A DNA stretch of 12,254 bases from Fimbriiglobus sp. (GCA_025352585.1 JANXTD010000621.1:1-12254); one strand, 5' to 3'; positions 1 to 7,433 are shown, counted from the first letter of the stretch. Notes: generated from the sequence alone by a model not told the origin. Program-made: numbers and translations.

Positions 1-396
1 CTGCACTTCGCCTACAAGCTCAAAGGCCCTGACCGGCTCGCCCTGGTCTCCGACACGATGCGGGCCGTCGATTGCCCCGACGGCGAGTACTGGTTCGGCG
101 CGGCCGGGACGGGCGAGCGCGTCCGCAAGCTCGGCGGCGTCGGCGTCACCCTCGACGGCAAGTCGTTGGCGTCCGCCGTGGTAGGCCTCGACCACGCCGT
201 GCGGTTGATGGCGTCGTACCCGTGGGTCGACCTGCCGGGCGTCGTCCGCATGGCGTCGCTGACCCCGGCGCGCATCCTGGGGCTGGACGCCGTGTGCGGC
301 AGTGTGACCGTCGGCAAGCGGGCCGACCTCGTCGTGATGGACGGCGAGTTTACGGTGACGGGCGTGTACGTCGGCGGGGTTAGAATCGGTAAATAA
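1..396 (+). CDS. nagA: N-acetylglucosamine-6-phosphate deacetylase, C-terminal part (5' end outside window)
   Basis: This is the last 131 codons of a gene that begins upstream; frame 1 is open from the first base to TAA at 394-396. NagA removes the acetyl group from GlcNAc-6-P to give glucosamine-6-P for amino-sugar and cell-wall recycling, in the cytoplasm. Visible family marks are LVSDTM near the start (its Asp, codon 52-54, matches the catalytic Asp of the amidohydrolase fold), the ASAVVGLDHAVRLM helix, and the closing SLTPARILGL...GSVTVGKRADLVVMD block that rebuilds the small beta-sandwich in NagA-type amidohydrolases. The metal-binding N-terminal half cannot be seen, so activity cannot be judged. 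Its last 17 bases overlap the end of the convergent beta-barrel-like gene. A related amidohydrolase such as a dihydroorotase-like enzyme is possible but fits less well. Confidence 0.85.
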   Translation: MHFAYKLKGPDRLALVSDTMRAVDCPDGEYWFGAAGTGERVRKLGGVGVTLDGKSLASAVVGLDHAVRLMASYPWVDLPGVVRMASLTPARILGLDAVCGSVTVGKRADLVVMDGEFTVTGVYVGGVRIGK

Positions 397-1603
397 CGTC
401 GAACAGCAGTCGGTAGCGGAAGAAGTCGCGGTTGCCGGCGATCGGCACCTCGACCGCGCCGCCGAACTCGATCCGCTTCGTGAGGCGGTAGCGTGCCCCG
501 ACCGCCCCGGTCACCAGCGAACTGCCCTTGGCCAGCGCCCCGAAGTTCACGAGGTCGCGGCCCTCGCCGGTCAGGAAGTTCGCGGTGCCGTTGGTCGTGT
601 AGTGGAACCAGTTCACCTCGGCGAGCGGGAAGAACTTCTGGCGGTTCATCAGGTCGAACGAGACGTGGCCGCTGGCGTAGAAGTAGTCGCTGCGCTCGCC
701 GCTGGTCGAGAAGCTGTAGCCGGCGTTGGCGAGGGCGTTGAAGCCGCCGAGCCGCGTCTTGAGGAACGTCTGGCCCGCGCTGACGTAAGGCACCAGCGAC
801 AGCTTGCCGGTGTTCTGGTAGACGCTGCTCGACCCGATCGGCACCTGGAACTGCAAGCCGGCGGCGAGCAGCGTGCCGAAGTCCACGTCGCGGATGATCG
901 TCACCTTCGGGCCGAGCCAGAGTTCGCTCAGGCCGACGTGGCTGCCGAGGTCCGAGTCGCCCGAAGCCGACACGCCGCTGAGGCCGATCTTGTTGATCGT
1001 CACCGACAGGCGGTTCGTAATCGCTAGGCTGCCGCGGACGCCGACGTACCACAAACTGCCGCCCTGGAAGTTCGGCTGCGAACTCGGCACGCGCTGGTAA
1101 ATCCCCAGCGGCCGCAGCTCGCTCTGGGAGCGTGGGTCCTCGAACAGGAACGGGTTCGTGACCGGCGAGACGAAGGTCTCGAAGTCTTCGTCGCTGCAAA
1201 ACAGCCCGTCGCGGTCGAAGTTGAACACCCGCCCGAGCCGGCGGCCGAAGGCCTCGCTGTCGCCGTCGCCCAGCCGGCGGCGGGCGGCGCGGCCCTTGTC
1301 GCGGGCCGCCAAAATCGCGTCTTCGGCGTCGCGTTCCGCCTCGTGAAGCCCCTCCGAAGCGCGGCCGCGGGCCGTCTCAAACAGGTCGTCCACGCGGGCC
1401 GCCTTCGACGGCGGTTCCGTTTCCCGCTGGACAACGCGCGTCTCGTGCGACGCCGTCTGGACTTCGGAGCGCCAGCGCAGCCGGGGGACGCGCGGCGGCA
1501 GTTCGCCGGATTCGCGCGGCGTCGGGGCGAGGGGCGTGAGCGGCTCTTGGGCACCGGCCGTGCCCGCCAGGAGAAGCCCACAGATGCCGCAGAGCCACCG
1601 CAT
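380..1603 (-). CDS. Exported beta-barrel-like outer-membrane protein of unknown family
   Basis: About 407 aa; I do not recognise a named family. The ATG at 1603 is chosen because GAGGGG lies six bases upstream and a clean signal peptide follows (MRWLCGICGLLLAGTAGA, likely cut before Gln19). A TTG six codons earlier is also in frame but lacks a ribosome site. After the signal come a Pro-rich stretch (about 20-50), a charged, probably helical or coiled-coil segment rich in Ala, Arg and Glu (about 65-110), then about 270 residues of alternating polar and hydrophobic strands with many Gly, Tyr and Phe (for example SLWYVGVRGSLAITNRLSVTI). The protein ends in IYRF: a C-terminal aromatic is typical of outer-membrane barrels. 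It lies 101 bases downstream of the histidine kinase and could be its target or share its transcript. Pore or transport function is inferred only from fold-like features. Confidence 0.7.
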   Translation of the reverse strand: MRWLCGICGLLLAGTAGAQEPLTPLAPTPRESGELPPRVPRLRWRSEVQTASHETRVVQRETEPPSKAARVDDLFETARGRASEGLHEAERDAEDAILAARDKGRAARRRLGDGDSEAFGRRLGRVFNFDRDGLFCSDEDFETFVSPVTNPFLFEDPRSQSELRPLGIYQRVPSSQPNFQGGSLWYVGVRGSLAITNRLSVTINKIGLSGVSASGDSDLGSHVGLSELWLGPKVTIIRDVDFGTLLAAGLQFQVPIGSSSVYQNTGKLSLVPYVSAGQTFLKTRLGGFNALANAGYSFSTSGERSDYFYASGHVSFDLMNRQKFFPLAEVNWFHYTTNGTANFLTGEGRDLVNFGALAKGSSLVTGAVGARYRLTKRIEFGGAVEVPIAGNRDFFRYRLLFDVIYRF

Positions 1604-1704
1604 GTCCGACCCCTCGCGCAAGTAGCCGCCCTTCCCTTATCGTCGCGGCGACCGTCACGACCTGAACCAAACCCCGCGAGACTCGGAATCGCGTGCGGAA
1701 TCCC

Positions 1705-3135
1705 TCAAGTTTCCCCGACGCCCGTGACAACCCGCGGCAACCGCAACTCGACGACCGTGCCGCCCAGCGGGTTCGCACGCGCGGCCACGGTCCCGCCCAG
1801 TGCGGCGACGACGCGGGCCGTCACGGCGAGGCCCAGCCCGTGCCCCTTGACCCCGCGGAGCCGGGCGGCGTCGGCGCGGAAGAACGGCTCGAAGACGCGC
1901 GGCAGCGCGTCGGCCGGGATGCCGACGCCGCGGTCCCGCACGCCGACGCACACCGCCGATCCGTCGCCAGCCACGTTCACTTCGACGGGGCTGCCCGGCT
2001 CGCTGTACTTGAAGGCGTTGTCGAGCACGTTGTCGAACGCCTGGGCCAGCAGCGTCGGCTGGGCCAAGACGGTCAGCGGCCCGCCCGAAGCGAAGTCGCG
2101 CCGCAGGTCGGCGGCACGCGGGTGGTCGGCCCACGTTTCGTCGAGGTGCCGCGCGAGCCAAACCCGCAGGTCGAGCGCTTCGAGGTCCGGCGGGCGGGCC
2201 TCGGCGTCGGCGCGGGCCAGGAACAGCAGCGACTCGACGATTTGCGTCAGCCGGTCGGTCTGCGCGACCGACGACGCTAAGGTGCGGCGGTACTTGGCCG
2301 GGTCGCGCTCCCGCCGCAACGCCACTTCGAGGTTGCCCCGCAACACGGTCAGCGGAGTACGCAGTTGGTGCGACGCCTCGGCGGTAAAGTGCCGCTGCCG
2401 CTCGAACGACTCCTCCAGCCGCGAGAGCAGGCCGTTGAACTTCAGCGCGAGGTCGCGCAATTCGTCGGGCGGGGCCGGCACCGCCAGGCGGGCGCGCAGG
2501 TCGGCCGCCGTGATGCCCTGCGCCGCCTCGGCCATGCGCCGCACCGGCGACAGCGCCCGCCGGCAGACCCAACGCCCGACGGCCGCCGCGAACGCCAGGA
2601 TCGCGAGCGAAGTTGTCGCCAGGGCCAGTTCGAGTTCGCGCAGCGTCCGCCGCGCCGGCCCGCAGCTCACGGCGACGGTCAGCCTCAACGCACTGTGGAA
2701 GTTCGAGTCGGTCGGCGGCGGGGCGACCAAGTCGTCGCGCGAAATGACGCGCTCGAGCGCCCGCCAGGGTTGCCCGTCGGTGTCGGCGTAGTCGAACGGC
2801 TCCGCGTCGGCCCGGCCGAACGCCGGCAGCGGCGGCCACTCGGGCGGGTCGATCGACTGCGCGTTGGCGATGGGGCGGTCGGCCCGCACCGCCCAGCGCG
2901 TCACGCCGCCGTACGGCCGCGCGTCGGCGAACTTGGGCTTGTCCGACTCCCACTCGACGCCCCGCTCCTCGACCTCGACCGCCCCGGCCAGCGCGTTGAG
3001 CGTCCCCGTCAGCGCGGCGTCGATGGTCTGGCGCAGGTGGGCGCGGGCCAGCAGATCGACGGCCGTGGCGAAGGCGAGCAGCACCCCGGCGAGCGTGAGC
3101 AGGAAGAAGGCGAGCAGGCGGTTCGTGAGGGTCAT
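1705..3135 (-). CDS. Sensor histidine kinase (HAMP, HisKA, HATPase), partner of the upstream response regulator
   Basis: A 476-aa membrane kinase that should autophosphorylate on His and pass the phosphate to the adjacent regulator. In order: TM1 (about 6-27), a periplasmic sensor segment of about 140 residues, TM2 (about 169-188), HAMP (about 191-243), and a HisKA dimer helix with FTAEASHQLRTPL, the phospho-acceptor being His256. The ATP lid follows: N box FDNVLDNAFKYS (367-378), G1 DRGVGIP (401-407), F box FEPFFR (415-420), G2 GHGLGLA (431-437). All catalytic boxes are present. The residue after His is Gln rather than the usual Glu, a variant I recall from TctE-like kinases. The ATG overlaps the regulator's stop as ATGA (3137-3133), indicating translational coupling. 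The periplasmic ligand cannot be read from sequence. Confidence 0.95.
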   Translation of the reverse strand: MTLTNRLLAFFLLTLAGVLLAFATAVDLLARAHLRQTIDAALTGTLNALAGAVEVEERGVEWESDKPKFADARPYGGVTRWAVRADRPIANAQSIDPPEWPPLPAFGRADAEPFDYADTDGQPWRALERVISRDDLVAPPPTDSNFHSALRLTVAVSCGPARRTLRELELALATTSLAILAFAAAVGRWVCRRALSPVRRMAEAAQGITAADLRARLAVPAPPDELRDLALKFNGLLSRLEESFERQRHFTAEASHQLRTPLTVLRGNLEVALRRERDPAKYRRTLASSVAQTDRLTQIVESLLFLARADAEARPPDLEALDLRVWLARHLDETWADHPRAADLRRDFASGGPLTVLAQPTLLAQAFDNVLDNAFKYSEPGSPVEVNVAGDGSAVCVGVRDRGVGIPADALPRVFEPFFRADAARLRGVKGHGLGLAVTARVVAALGGTVAARANPLGGTVVELRLPRVVTGVGET

Positions 3136-3836
3136 CAGGCGTCCCGGTCGCGGAGGGCGTAGCCGACGCCGCGGACGGTGTGCAGCAGCCGCGGCCCGTG
3201 CGCCTCCAGCTTACGGCGCAGCTCGCCGACGTGGACCGCCAGCGTGTTCGACAGGCCGTCGTACTCCTCGTCCCAAACCTGCTCGTAAATCCGCGCCCGG
3301 CTCAGCGCCGCATCCGGGTGCCGCAGGAACAGCGCGAGTAGGGCGAACTCCTTGGCCGTCAGGTCGAGCCGCTTGCCGGCCCGCGTCGCCCGCTGCGACT
3401 CGTAGTCGAGCGTCACGTCGCCGTAACTCAGCGCGGCAACCGGCCGGTCGAGCCGCCGCGTCAGCGAGCGCACGCGGGCCATCAACTCCTCGAAGGCGAA
3501 CGGCTTGCAGAGGTAGTCTTGCGCCCCGGCGTCCAGCCCACGGACCCGGTCCGACACGGCGTCGCGGGCCGTCAGGAAGATCACCGGCGTTGTCGCGTTG
3601 GCCGCCCGGAAGCGCCGCAACAGCGTCAGCCCGTCGAGTCCCGGCAGCCACCAGTCGAGCAGCACGACGTCCCACGGCTCCGCCGCGAGCCTGGCCCAGC
3701 CGGCGACGCCGTCGGCCGCGTGCTCGGCGGCATAGCCCTCTTCGCGCAGGCCGAGCAGCACGAAGTCCGCGATCTCGGACTCGTCCTCGACGAGCAGCAC
3801 GCGGACCCCCGCCGGAGACTGTCGCGACACCGTCAC
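3135..3836 (-). CDS. OmpR/PhoB-family response regulator
   Basis: About 233 aa from a GTG at 3836: a receiver domain (about 12-125) and a winged-helix DNA-binding domain (about 137-230). Receiver residues, counted from that start: acidic pair Glu17/Asp18 in VLLVEDE, phosphorylated Asp61 in LLDWWLPGLDG, Thr89 in FLTARD, and Lys111 in LCKPF. The DNA-binding half carries LTAKEFALLALFLRHP, the VWDEEYDGLSNTLAVHVGELRRKL recognition region, and the closing TVRGVGYAL strand of OmpR proteins. The start is uncertain: the frame is open further upstream into tsaD, and GTGs at 3830 or just before LLVEDE are alternatives. I take 3836 because it leaves a 41-base gap to tsaD and a complete receiver. It sits between tsaD and the kinase and overlaps the kinase by four bases. 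Confidence 0.93.
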   Translation of the reverse strand: MTVSRQSPAGVRVLLVEDESEIADFVLLGLREEGYAAEHAADGVAGWARLAAEPWDVVLLDWWLPGLDGLTLLRRFRAANATTPVIFLTARDAVSDRVRGLDAGAQDYLCKPFAFEELMARVRSLTRRLDRPVAALSYGDVTLDYESQRATRAGKRLDLTAKEFALLALFLRHPDAALSRARIYEQVWDEEYDGLSNTLAVHVGELRRKLEAHGPRLLHTVRGVGYALRDRDA

Positions 3837-3877
3837 CCCCGGTCTGCGTCCGTCGCCAATGAGACCACCGCCGAGCG

Positions 3878-4888
3878 TCACAGGAAGTTCGGCTGGGCGT
3901 CGAGGTCGGCGTCGGCGAACTCGCCGCGGCGGTACTTCTCGACGGCGAGTGCCGCCATCGCGGCGTTGTCCGTGCATAGGTCGAGCGGCGGGATGATCAA
4001 CTCCGCCCCCTCCTTAGCGCACATGGCGGAGAGCGCCGACCGCAAGGCCTGGTTCGCCGAGACGCCGCCGCCGACGGCGAGCCGGGTCAACTTAGTTTGC
4101 CGCAGCGCCTGCTTGCACTTCAGCGTCAGGGCCTCGACCACGGCCGCCTGGAAGCTCGCCGCCAAGTCGGCCCGCTTCGGCCCGGCCGGCGGCGGCGTCG
4201 CCTTCGTCACGTTCTGGCCGTGGCAGGCGTACAGCACCGCCGTTTTCAGCCCGCTGAAGCTGAATTCGAGCCGGGCGTCGTCTGAGAAGGCGCGGGGGAA
4301 GGCGTACGCCTTGGGGTCGCCGAGTTTCGCCTCGCGCTCGACGTTGGGGCCGCCGGGGAAGCCGAGGCCCAAAATCGCCGCGACCTTGTCGAACGCCTCC
4401 CCCGCCGCGTCGTCGCGCGTGTTGCCCAGCAACTCCAGTGACAGCGGGGTGTCGCAACGGAACAGCGCCGTGTTGCCGCCGCTGACCACCAGGCCGACGC
4501 ACGGGAAGATGTCCCGCCCCGCGGCCAGCCGGCAGGCATAAATGTGCGCGGCGACGTGGTTGACACCGATCAGCGGCACACCCAACGCCACCGCGAGCAT
4601 CTTGGCCGCGCTCACGCCCACGAGCAGCGCCCCGACTAGCCCCGGCGAGTTGTGGACCGCCACGCAGCCGACCTCCGCGAGTGTGACGTTCGCCCGGCGT
4701 AACGCCTCGTCGATCACCGGCAGCAGGTTCCGCAGGTGCGCCCGGCTGGCGATCTCGGGGACGACGCCGCCGAAGGGCGCGTGCAACGCCGTCTGCGAGG
4801 CGACGACGCTCGACAGGATCGCGAGGTCGCCCGTGAACACGGCCGCGGCCGTCTCGTCGCAGGAGGTTTCGAGGGCCAGGAACAGCAC
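3878..4888 (-). CDS. tsaD: tRNA N6-adenosine threonylcarbamoyltransferase TsaD
   Basis: A 336-aa Kae1/Qri7/TsaD-family enzyme that transfers threonylcarbamoyl from TC-AMP to A37 of ANN-decoding tRNAs, in the cytoplasm with TsaB and TsaE. Evidence: N-terminal LALETSCDETAAAV, the ASRAH segment near 48-51, metal ligands in NHVAAH (His111, His115), DDAAGEAFDKVAAILGLGFPGGP (159-181), FSGLKTAV (211-218), GGGVSANQALR (273-283) and CTDNAAMAA with metal ligand Asp307. Length is normal. The nucleotide loop reads SGGNT (136-140), where the E. coli protein has SGGHT. The start is GTG at 4888, only three bases after the TGA of the two-TM gene, with no strong ribosome site, so translation probably depends on coupling. 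TsaD is essential in most bacteria; its place ahead of a two-component pair is probably an operon of convenience. Confidence 0.96.
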   Translation of the reverse strand: MLFLALETSCDETAAAVFTGDLAILSSVVASQTALHAPFGGVVPEIASRAHLRNLLPVIDEALRRANVTLAEVGCVAVHNSPGLVGALLVGVSAAKMLAVALGVPLIGVNHVAAHIYACRLAAGRDIFPCVGLVVSGGNTALFRCDTPLSLELLGNTRDDAAGEAFDKVAAILGLGFPGGPNVEREAKLGDPKAYAFPRAFSDDARLEFSFSGLKTAVLYACHGQNVTKATPPPAGPKRADLAASFQAAVVEALTLKCKQALRQTKLTRLAVGGGVSANQALRSALSAMCAKEGAELIIPPLDLCTDNAAMAALAVEKYRRGEFADADLDAQPNFL

Positions 4889-4891
4889 GGG

Positions 4892-5596
4892 TCACCGGGG
4901 TTTCGCGGGCGGCAGGCCGAGCGTCGAGGGCAACTCGACGCGGCCGAACTGCTCGAAGAAGTATTGAAACTTGAGCAGCCGCGTGCCGCGCGGCACGCCG
5001 ACGGTGAAGCGAAGCCGTTGCGGCCCGGCGAAGCCCGCGGCCTGCGGCTCCTTGGCCACCCCGTCGGCGACGACCCGCACGTTCAGTAGGTCGAACTGCG
5101 GCGTCTCCGAGTCGTCGCTGCCGAGGAATTCGAGCTTGGGGGCACCGATCGGCACCAGCACCAGGCTCTCGACGTCCCAGGCCGCGAACGTCGCGTTGTC
5201 GCCGGCCTGCGGGAAGACCGTCGCCTCGACTTCGCACCACTGGTAGCCGGCGTAGTCCGGCGTCGGCTCACGCTCCGCGTCGGCGTCGTCGGCGTCGATC
5301 ACCTGCCGCAACTCGTCGCGGACCGCCTCGGGCATCGCCGCCGGCCGCACGGCGTGGACCTCGACGGTCGCCCCGCGCAGGGTCGCCGACTTTTGGGTGA
5401 ACATCCCCGCGGCCATTTTGCGAAAGTTGCGGAAGGTCGATCGGACCACCTGCTTGGCCACGAAGACCAGGAACAGGAACGTGCCGAACGACGCGAGGAT
5501 CGCTTGCCACCATTCGAGGTAGACGAACGCCGCGACCGTCGTCACGACGAAGACGAAGAGGCTGCCGAGGATCAGGTACGTGAACTTCGCGCACAT
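4892..5596 (-). CDS. Two-TM membrane protein of unknown function
   Basis: 234 aa; family not recognised. ATG at 5596 is preceded by a run of six G with a spacing of about six bases, a good ribosome site. Two adjacent hydrophobic helices (about 6-27 and 30-49) form a short hairpin, then a basic patch (VVRSTFRNFRK), which by the positive-inside rule puts the C-terminal 180 residues in the cytoplasm. That domain is soluble-looking with beta-rich stretches (CEVEATVFPQ, ESLVLVPIGAPKLEFLG, QRLRFTVGVPRGTRLLKFQYFFEQFG) and an acidic linker (DADDADAERE, about 101-110). No catalytic motif is visible. It starts 15 bases after the TatD-like gene ends and stops three bases before tsaD, so it is almost certainly co-transcribed with both. 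A membrane-anchored scaffold is one guess among many. Confidence 0.75.
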   Translation of the reverse strand: MCAKFTYLILGSLFVFVVTTVAAFVYLEWWQAILASFGTFLFLVFVAKQVVRSTFRNFRKMAAGMFTQKSATLRGATVEVHAVRPAAMPEAVRDELRQVIDADDADAEREPTPDYAGYQWCEVEATVFPQAGDNATFAAWDVESLVLVPIGAPKLEFLGSDDSETPQFDLLNVRVVADGVAKEPQAAGFAGPQRLRFTVGVPRGTRLLKFQYFFEQFGRVELPSTLGLPPAKPR

Positions 5597-5611
5597 CGGT
5601 CGCCCCCCTGG

Positions 5612-6439
5612 TCACGACAGAGTAGCGATTGCGGGCGGTTCCTTCCAGTTGCGCGACTGCCGCCAGAAGGCCAGCGGGTTGTCGTAGACGACCTTGCGGA
5701 TCGTCGCTTCGGGGTGGCCGCGGCGTCGCATCTCCTGGATCAACTCCGGCACCGCCATCGGGTCCGACTTGCCCCAGTCGCCCGCCGAGTTGACCAGGAC
5801 GCGCTCGGTGCCGTGCATTTCGAGCATGTCGCAGGCCCGCTGCGGCGTGCATTTCGTGAGCGGGTACAGCGTCATGCCGCACCAGAAGCCGCCGTCGAGG
5901 GCCAGGCGAATCGTGTGCTCCTCGACGTGATCGACGCAGACGCGGTGCGGCTTGACCCGCTTGTCGTTTCGCAGCATGTCGAGGATCATCCGCGTGCCCT
6001 TGAGCTTGTCGTCGAGGTGCGGCGTGTGGATCAGCACAAGCTCGTCGGTCTTGGCCGCAAGGTCGAGGTGTTCCTGGAAGATGGTCGCCTCGTTGGCGGT
6101 GTTCTTGTTCAGCCCGATCTCGCCGACGCCGAGCACGTTGGGCGCGTTGAGGAACTCGGGGATCAGCGCGATGACTTCGCGCGACAGGCTAACGTTGTCG
6201 GCCTCCTTGGCGTTGATGCAGAGCCACGAGTAGTGGCGGATGCCGAAGAGGGCGGCCCGCCTCGGCTCGTACTCGGTGAGTTGGCGGAAGTAGTCGTGGA
6301 AGGCGCGGGCGGAGCCTCGGTCGAACCCGGCCCAGAACGCCGGCTCCGACACGGCGACGCAGCCGGCGAGCGCCATCCGCTGGTAGTCGTCCGTGGTCCG
6401 CGAGACCATGTGGATGTGCGGGTCGATGTAGGCTGGCAC
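5612..6439 (-). CDS. TatD-family metal-dependent hydrolase, EboB-like subtype
   Basis: 275 aa, a TIM-barrel metallohydrolase. Metal-binding residues expected of TatD are all present: DPHIH (His8, His10), GVGEIGLN (Glu107), LIHTPH (His138), VDHVEEH (His171) and NSAGDWG (Asp221). Classical TatD is a 3'-5' DNA exonuclease or AP endonuclease. The wording here (DPHIHMVSRTTDDY, SEPAFW, FGIRHYSWLCINAKEA) recalls the EboB subgroup found with ebo metabolite-trafficking clusters, from memory and unsearched. No other ebo gene is in the window. Start is GTG at 6439 with AGGAG about ten bases upstream. It follows vapC by 35 bases and precedes the two-TM gene by 15, so transcription may enter from the toxin-antitoxin promoter or from a weak site in the 35-base gap. 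The metallohydrolase fold is secure; the substrate is not. Confidence 0.88.
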   Translation of the reverse strand: MPAYIDPHIHMVSRTTDDYQRMALAGCVAVSEPAFWAGFDRGSARAFHDYFRQLTEYEPRRAALFGIRHYSWLCINAKEADNVSLSREVIALIPEFLNAPNVLGVGEIGLNKNTANEATIFQEHLDLAAKTDELVLIHTPHLDDKLKGTRMILDMLRNDKRVKPHRVCVDHVEEHTIRLALDGGFWCGMTLYPLTKCTPQRACDMLEMHGTERVLVNSAGDWGKSDPMAVPELIQEMRRRGHPEATIRKVVYDNPLAFWRQSRNWKEPPAIATLS

Positions 6440-6474
6440 GCGGCTTGTGCTCCTGGTTCGCTTTTGGGGTTGAA

Positions 6475-6882
6475 CTACTCAGCCCAGTTTTCGACGGCCA
6501 GGCCTGGGACGGCCGAGAAGTCGCCGTCCATCGTCACAATGGTCGTGTTGCCCAGGGACATCGCTACGGCGGCGATCATGATGTCGTTCTGGCCCATCGG
6601 CCGCCCGATGGCCTTCAACTCGAACGCGATCCGTCCGTACTCGAACGCCGCCGCGGCATCGACGAGCCATAACTTCCAGACATCCAACGCTTGACGGAGG
6701 CGGAGAAGGTTCCGGTCCCGGAGTGGACTGCCCTCGGCGCGGTACGCCAACTCCCCGAGGATCGGCGCGGCGACGCCGACGCGGTTCCCCTTGAGGACTT
6801 CGGCAGCGGCCCGCTCGTACACGCCCCGCTTGCGGTCGAGGTACAGCCCGGCGATTCCCGTGTCGAGGACGAAGCGCCTCAC
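6475..6882 (-). CDS. vapC: PIN-domain ribonuclease toxin (VapC-like)
   Basis: 135 aa, normal VapC length. PIN toxins are Mg-dependent RNases that cut tRNA or rRNA when freed from antitoxin. The acidic quartet is readable: Asp7 in FVLDTGI, Glu44 in ILGELAYRAEGS, Asp100 in GQNDIMIAAVA, and Asp119/Asp121 in TMDGDF. All active-site residues are present, so the toxin looks intact. Start is GTG at 6882, overlapping the antitoxin's TGA as GTGA (6879-6882), with GAGGA about eight bases upstream inside the antitoxin gene. Antitoxin-first order and coupled translation are typical of vapBC loci. The 35-base gap to the TatD-like gene allows read-through. Confidence 0.93.
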   Translation of the reverse strand: MRRFVLDTGIAGLYLDRKRGVYERAAAEVLKGNRVGVAAPILGELAYRAEGSPLRDRNLLRLRQALDVWKLWLVDAAAAFEYGRIAFELKAIGRPMGQNDIMIAAVAMSLGNTTIVTMDGDFSAVPGLAVENWAE

Positions 6883-7163
6883 CGGAACACGTCCTCGCTG
6901 CTCGCGTCCGAGTATTCGAGGCCGTGTCGGGTCAGTTGAAGCTCCCAGGCTTTCAGGTCGGCCTCGACGGCGTCAGGGATTTCGAGTGGCCGTAATCGCT
7001 GCATCGCCGCCAAGACGCGGGCGATTTCGTCGGGCGACACCGGGCCGTCGTCCAGTCCTGCGCCGCCCAAGGCGACCACGACTTCAGTCCCCTCCGGCAA
7101 ATCGATCGGCTCGGCGACCTCGACCCTGCCGTTGCGGATGACGCCCTTCAAGAGGGAATTCAT
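6879..7163 (-). CDS. Antitoxin, DUF104/AF2212-like, partner of the PIN toxin
   Basis: 94 aa from ATG 7163, with AGGGG seven bases upstream. A GTG eleven codons earlier is in frame but has no better ribosome site. The N-terminus LLKGVIRNGRVEVAEPIDLPEGTEVVV matches the beta-hairpin pattern of DUF104 (AF2212-like) antitoxins, which pair with PIN toxins in place of AbrB- or RHH-type VapB. A short Gly/Asp linker (about 33-41) and an acidic, helical C-terminal half (about 43-94) follow; the latter is the usual toxin-wrapping part. It may bind its own promoter: see the GGTGTC/GACACC motifs at 7242-7290. It overlaps vapC by four bases. Confidence 0.85.
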   Translation of the reverse strand: MNSLLKGVIRNGRVEVAEPIDLPEGTEVVVALGGAGLDDGPVSPDEIARVLAAMQRLRPLEIPDAVEADLKAWELQLTRHGLEYSDASSEDVFR

Positions 7164-7241
7164 GGCTTCGCCCCTGACGATTCCGTTTCGCCTCACGTCG
7201 CCAAAACTGCTCGGCGCGTGGCGTGCGCAATGGCAACCTGC

Positions 7242-7290
7242 TGGTGTCAGAGTGCGACACCATTGTAACCGAAAACTGCAACTCGGTGTC
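7242..7290 (-). promoter_or_regulatory. Probable vapBC promoter with operator-like inverted repeat
   Basis: On the minus strand TACAAT (7267-7262) is a five-of-six match to a sigma-70 -10 box; a partial -35 (CGGACA, spacer about 19) is weak. An inverted repeat TGGTGTC (7242-7248) and GACACCA (7256-7262), seven-base spacer, abuts and overlaps the -10 and expected start site. A third GGTGTC at 7285-7290 lies near the -35. The arrangement suits repression by the antitoxin complex, as known for many vapBC loci. The predicted leader is about 90 bases. Operator function is inferred from position only. Confidence 0.4.
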
Positions 7291-7369
7291 CGGTGGGTTG
7301 GCAGTGAGCCGACGCAGGACCGCGCGGCGATTCCCCCGCGAACCCCGATCTTCCTCCGACAACACGCTC

Positions 7370-7375
7370 TATACT
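7370..7375 (+). promoter_or_regulatory. Candidate -10 element for the methyltransferase/oxidoreductase pair
   Basis: TATACT matches five of six bases of the sigma-70 -10 consensus in a GC-rich background, about 60 bases before the methyltransferase ATG. No convincing -35 lies 16-18 bases upstream, so the site is weak or needs an activator. Confidence 0.25.
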
Positions 7376-7388
7376 CCTTCGACCCTCA

Positions 7389-7402
7389 CGGCCGCGAGGC
7401 CG
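7389..7402 (+). other. Small leader hairpin with GNRA-type loop
   Basis: CGGCC-GCGA-GGCCG: a perfect five-base GC stem closed by a GCGA tetraloop, within the expected 5' leader of the methyltransferase mRNA and ending 31 bases before its ATG. It could stabilise the leader or affect ribosome access. Such stems arise by chance in very GC-rich DNA. Confidence 0.25.
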
Positions 7403-7433
7403 CGCCCCGCCCCACTGACGACGATCGGACCCC

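Noticed and set aside
1604..1704. A promoter between the kinase and the barrel-like gene
   Set aside because: Only weak hexamers with 19 or 23-base spacing are visible, so I could not support a specific site.
1343..2791. A 482-codon plus-strand open frame opposite the kinase gene
   Set aside because: Ser/Arg-rich shadow product; the opposite strand encodes all histidine-kinase boxes.
3837..3977. N-terminal extension of the response regulator to 3977
   Set aside because: The extra 47 residues are mostly Arg/Pro, lie within tsaD coding sequence, and precede a complete receiver domain.
5354..6694. A 446-codon plus-strand open frame over the TatD-like and vapC genes
   Set aside because: Asp/Val/Arg-rich shadow with no domain; both genes beneath have intact active-site residues.
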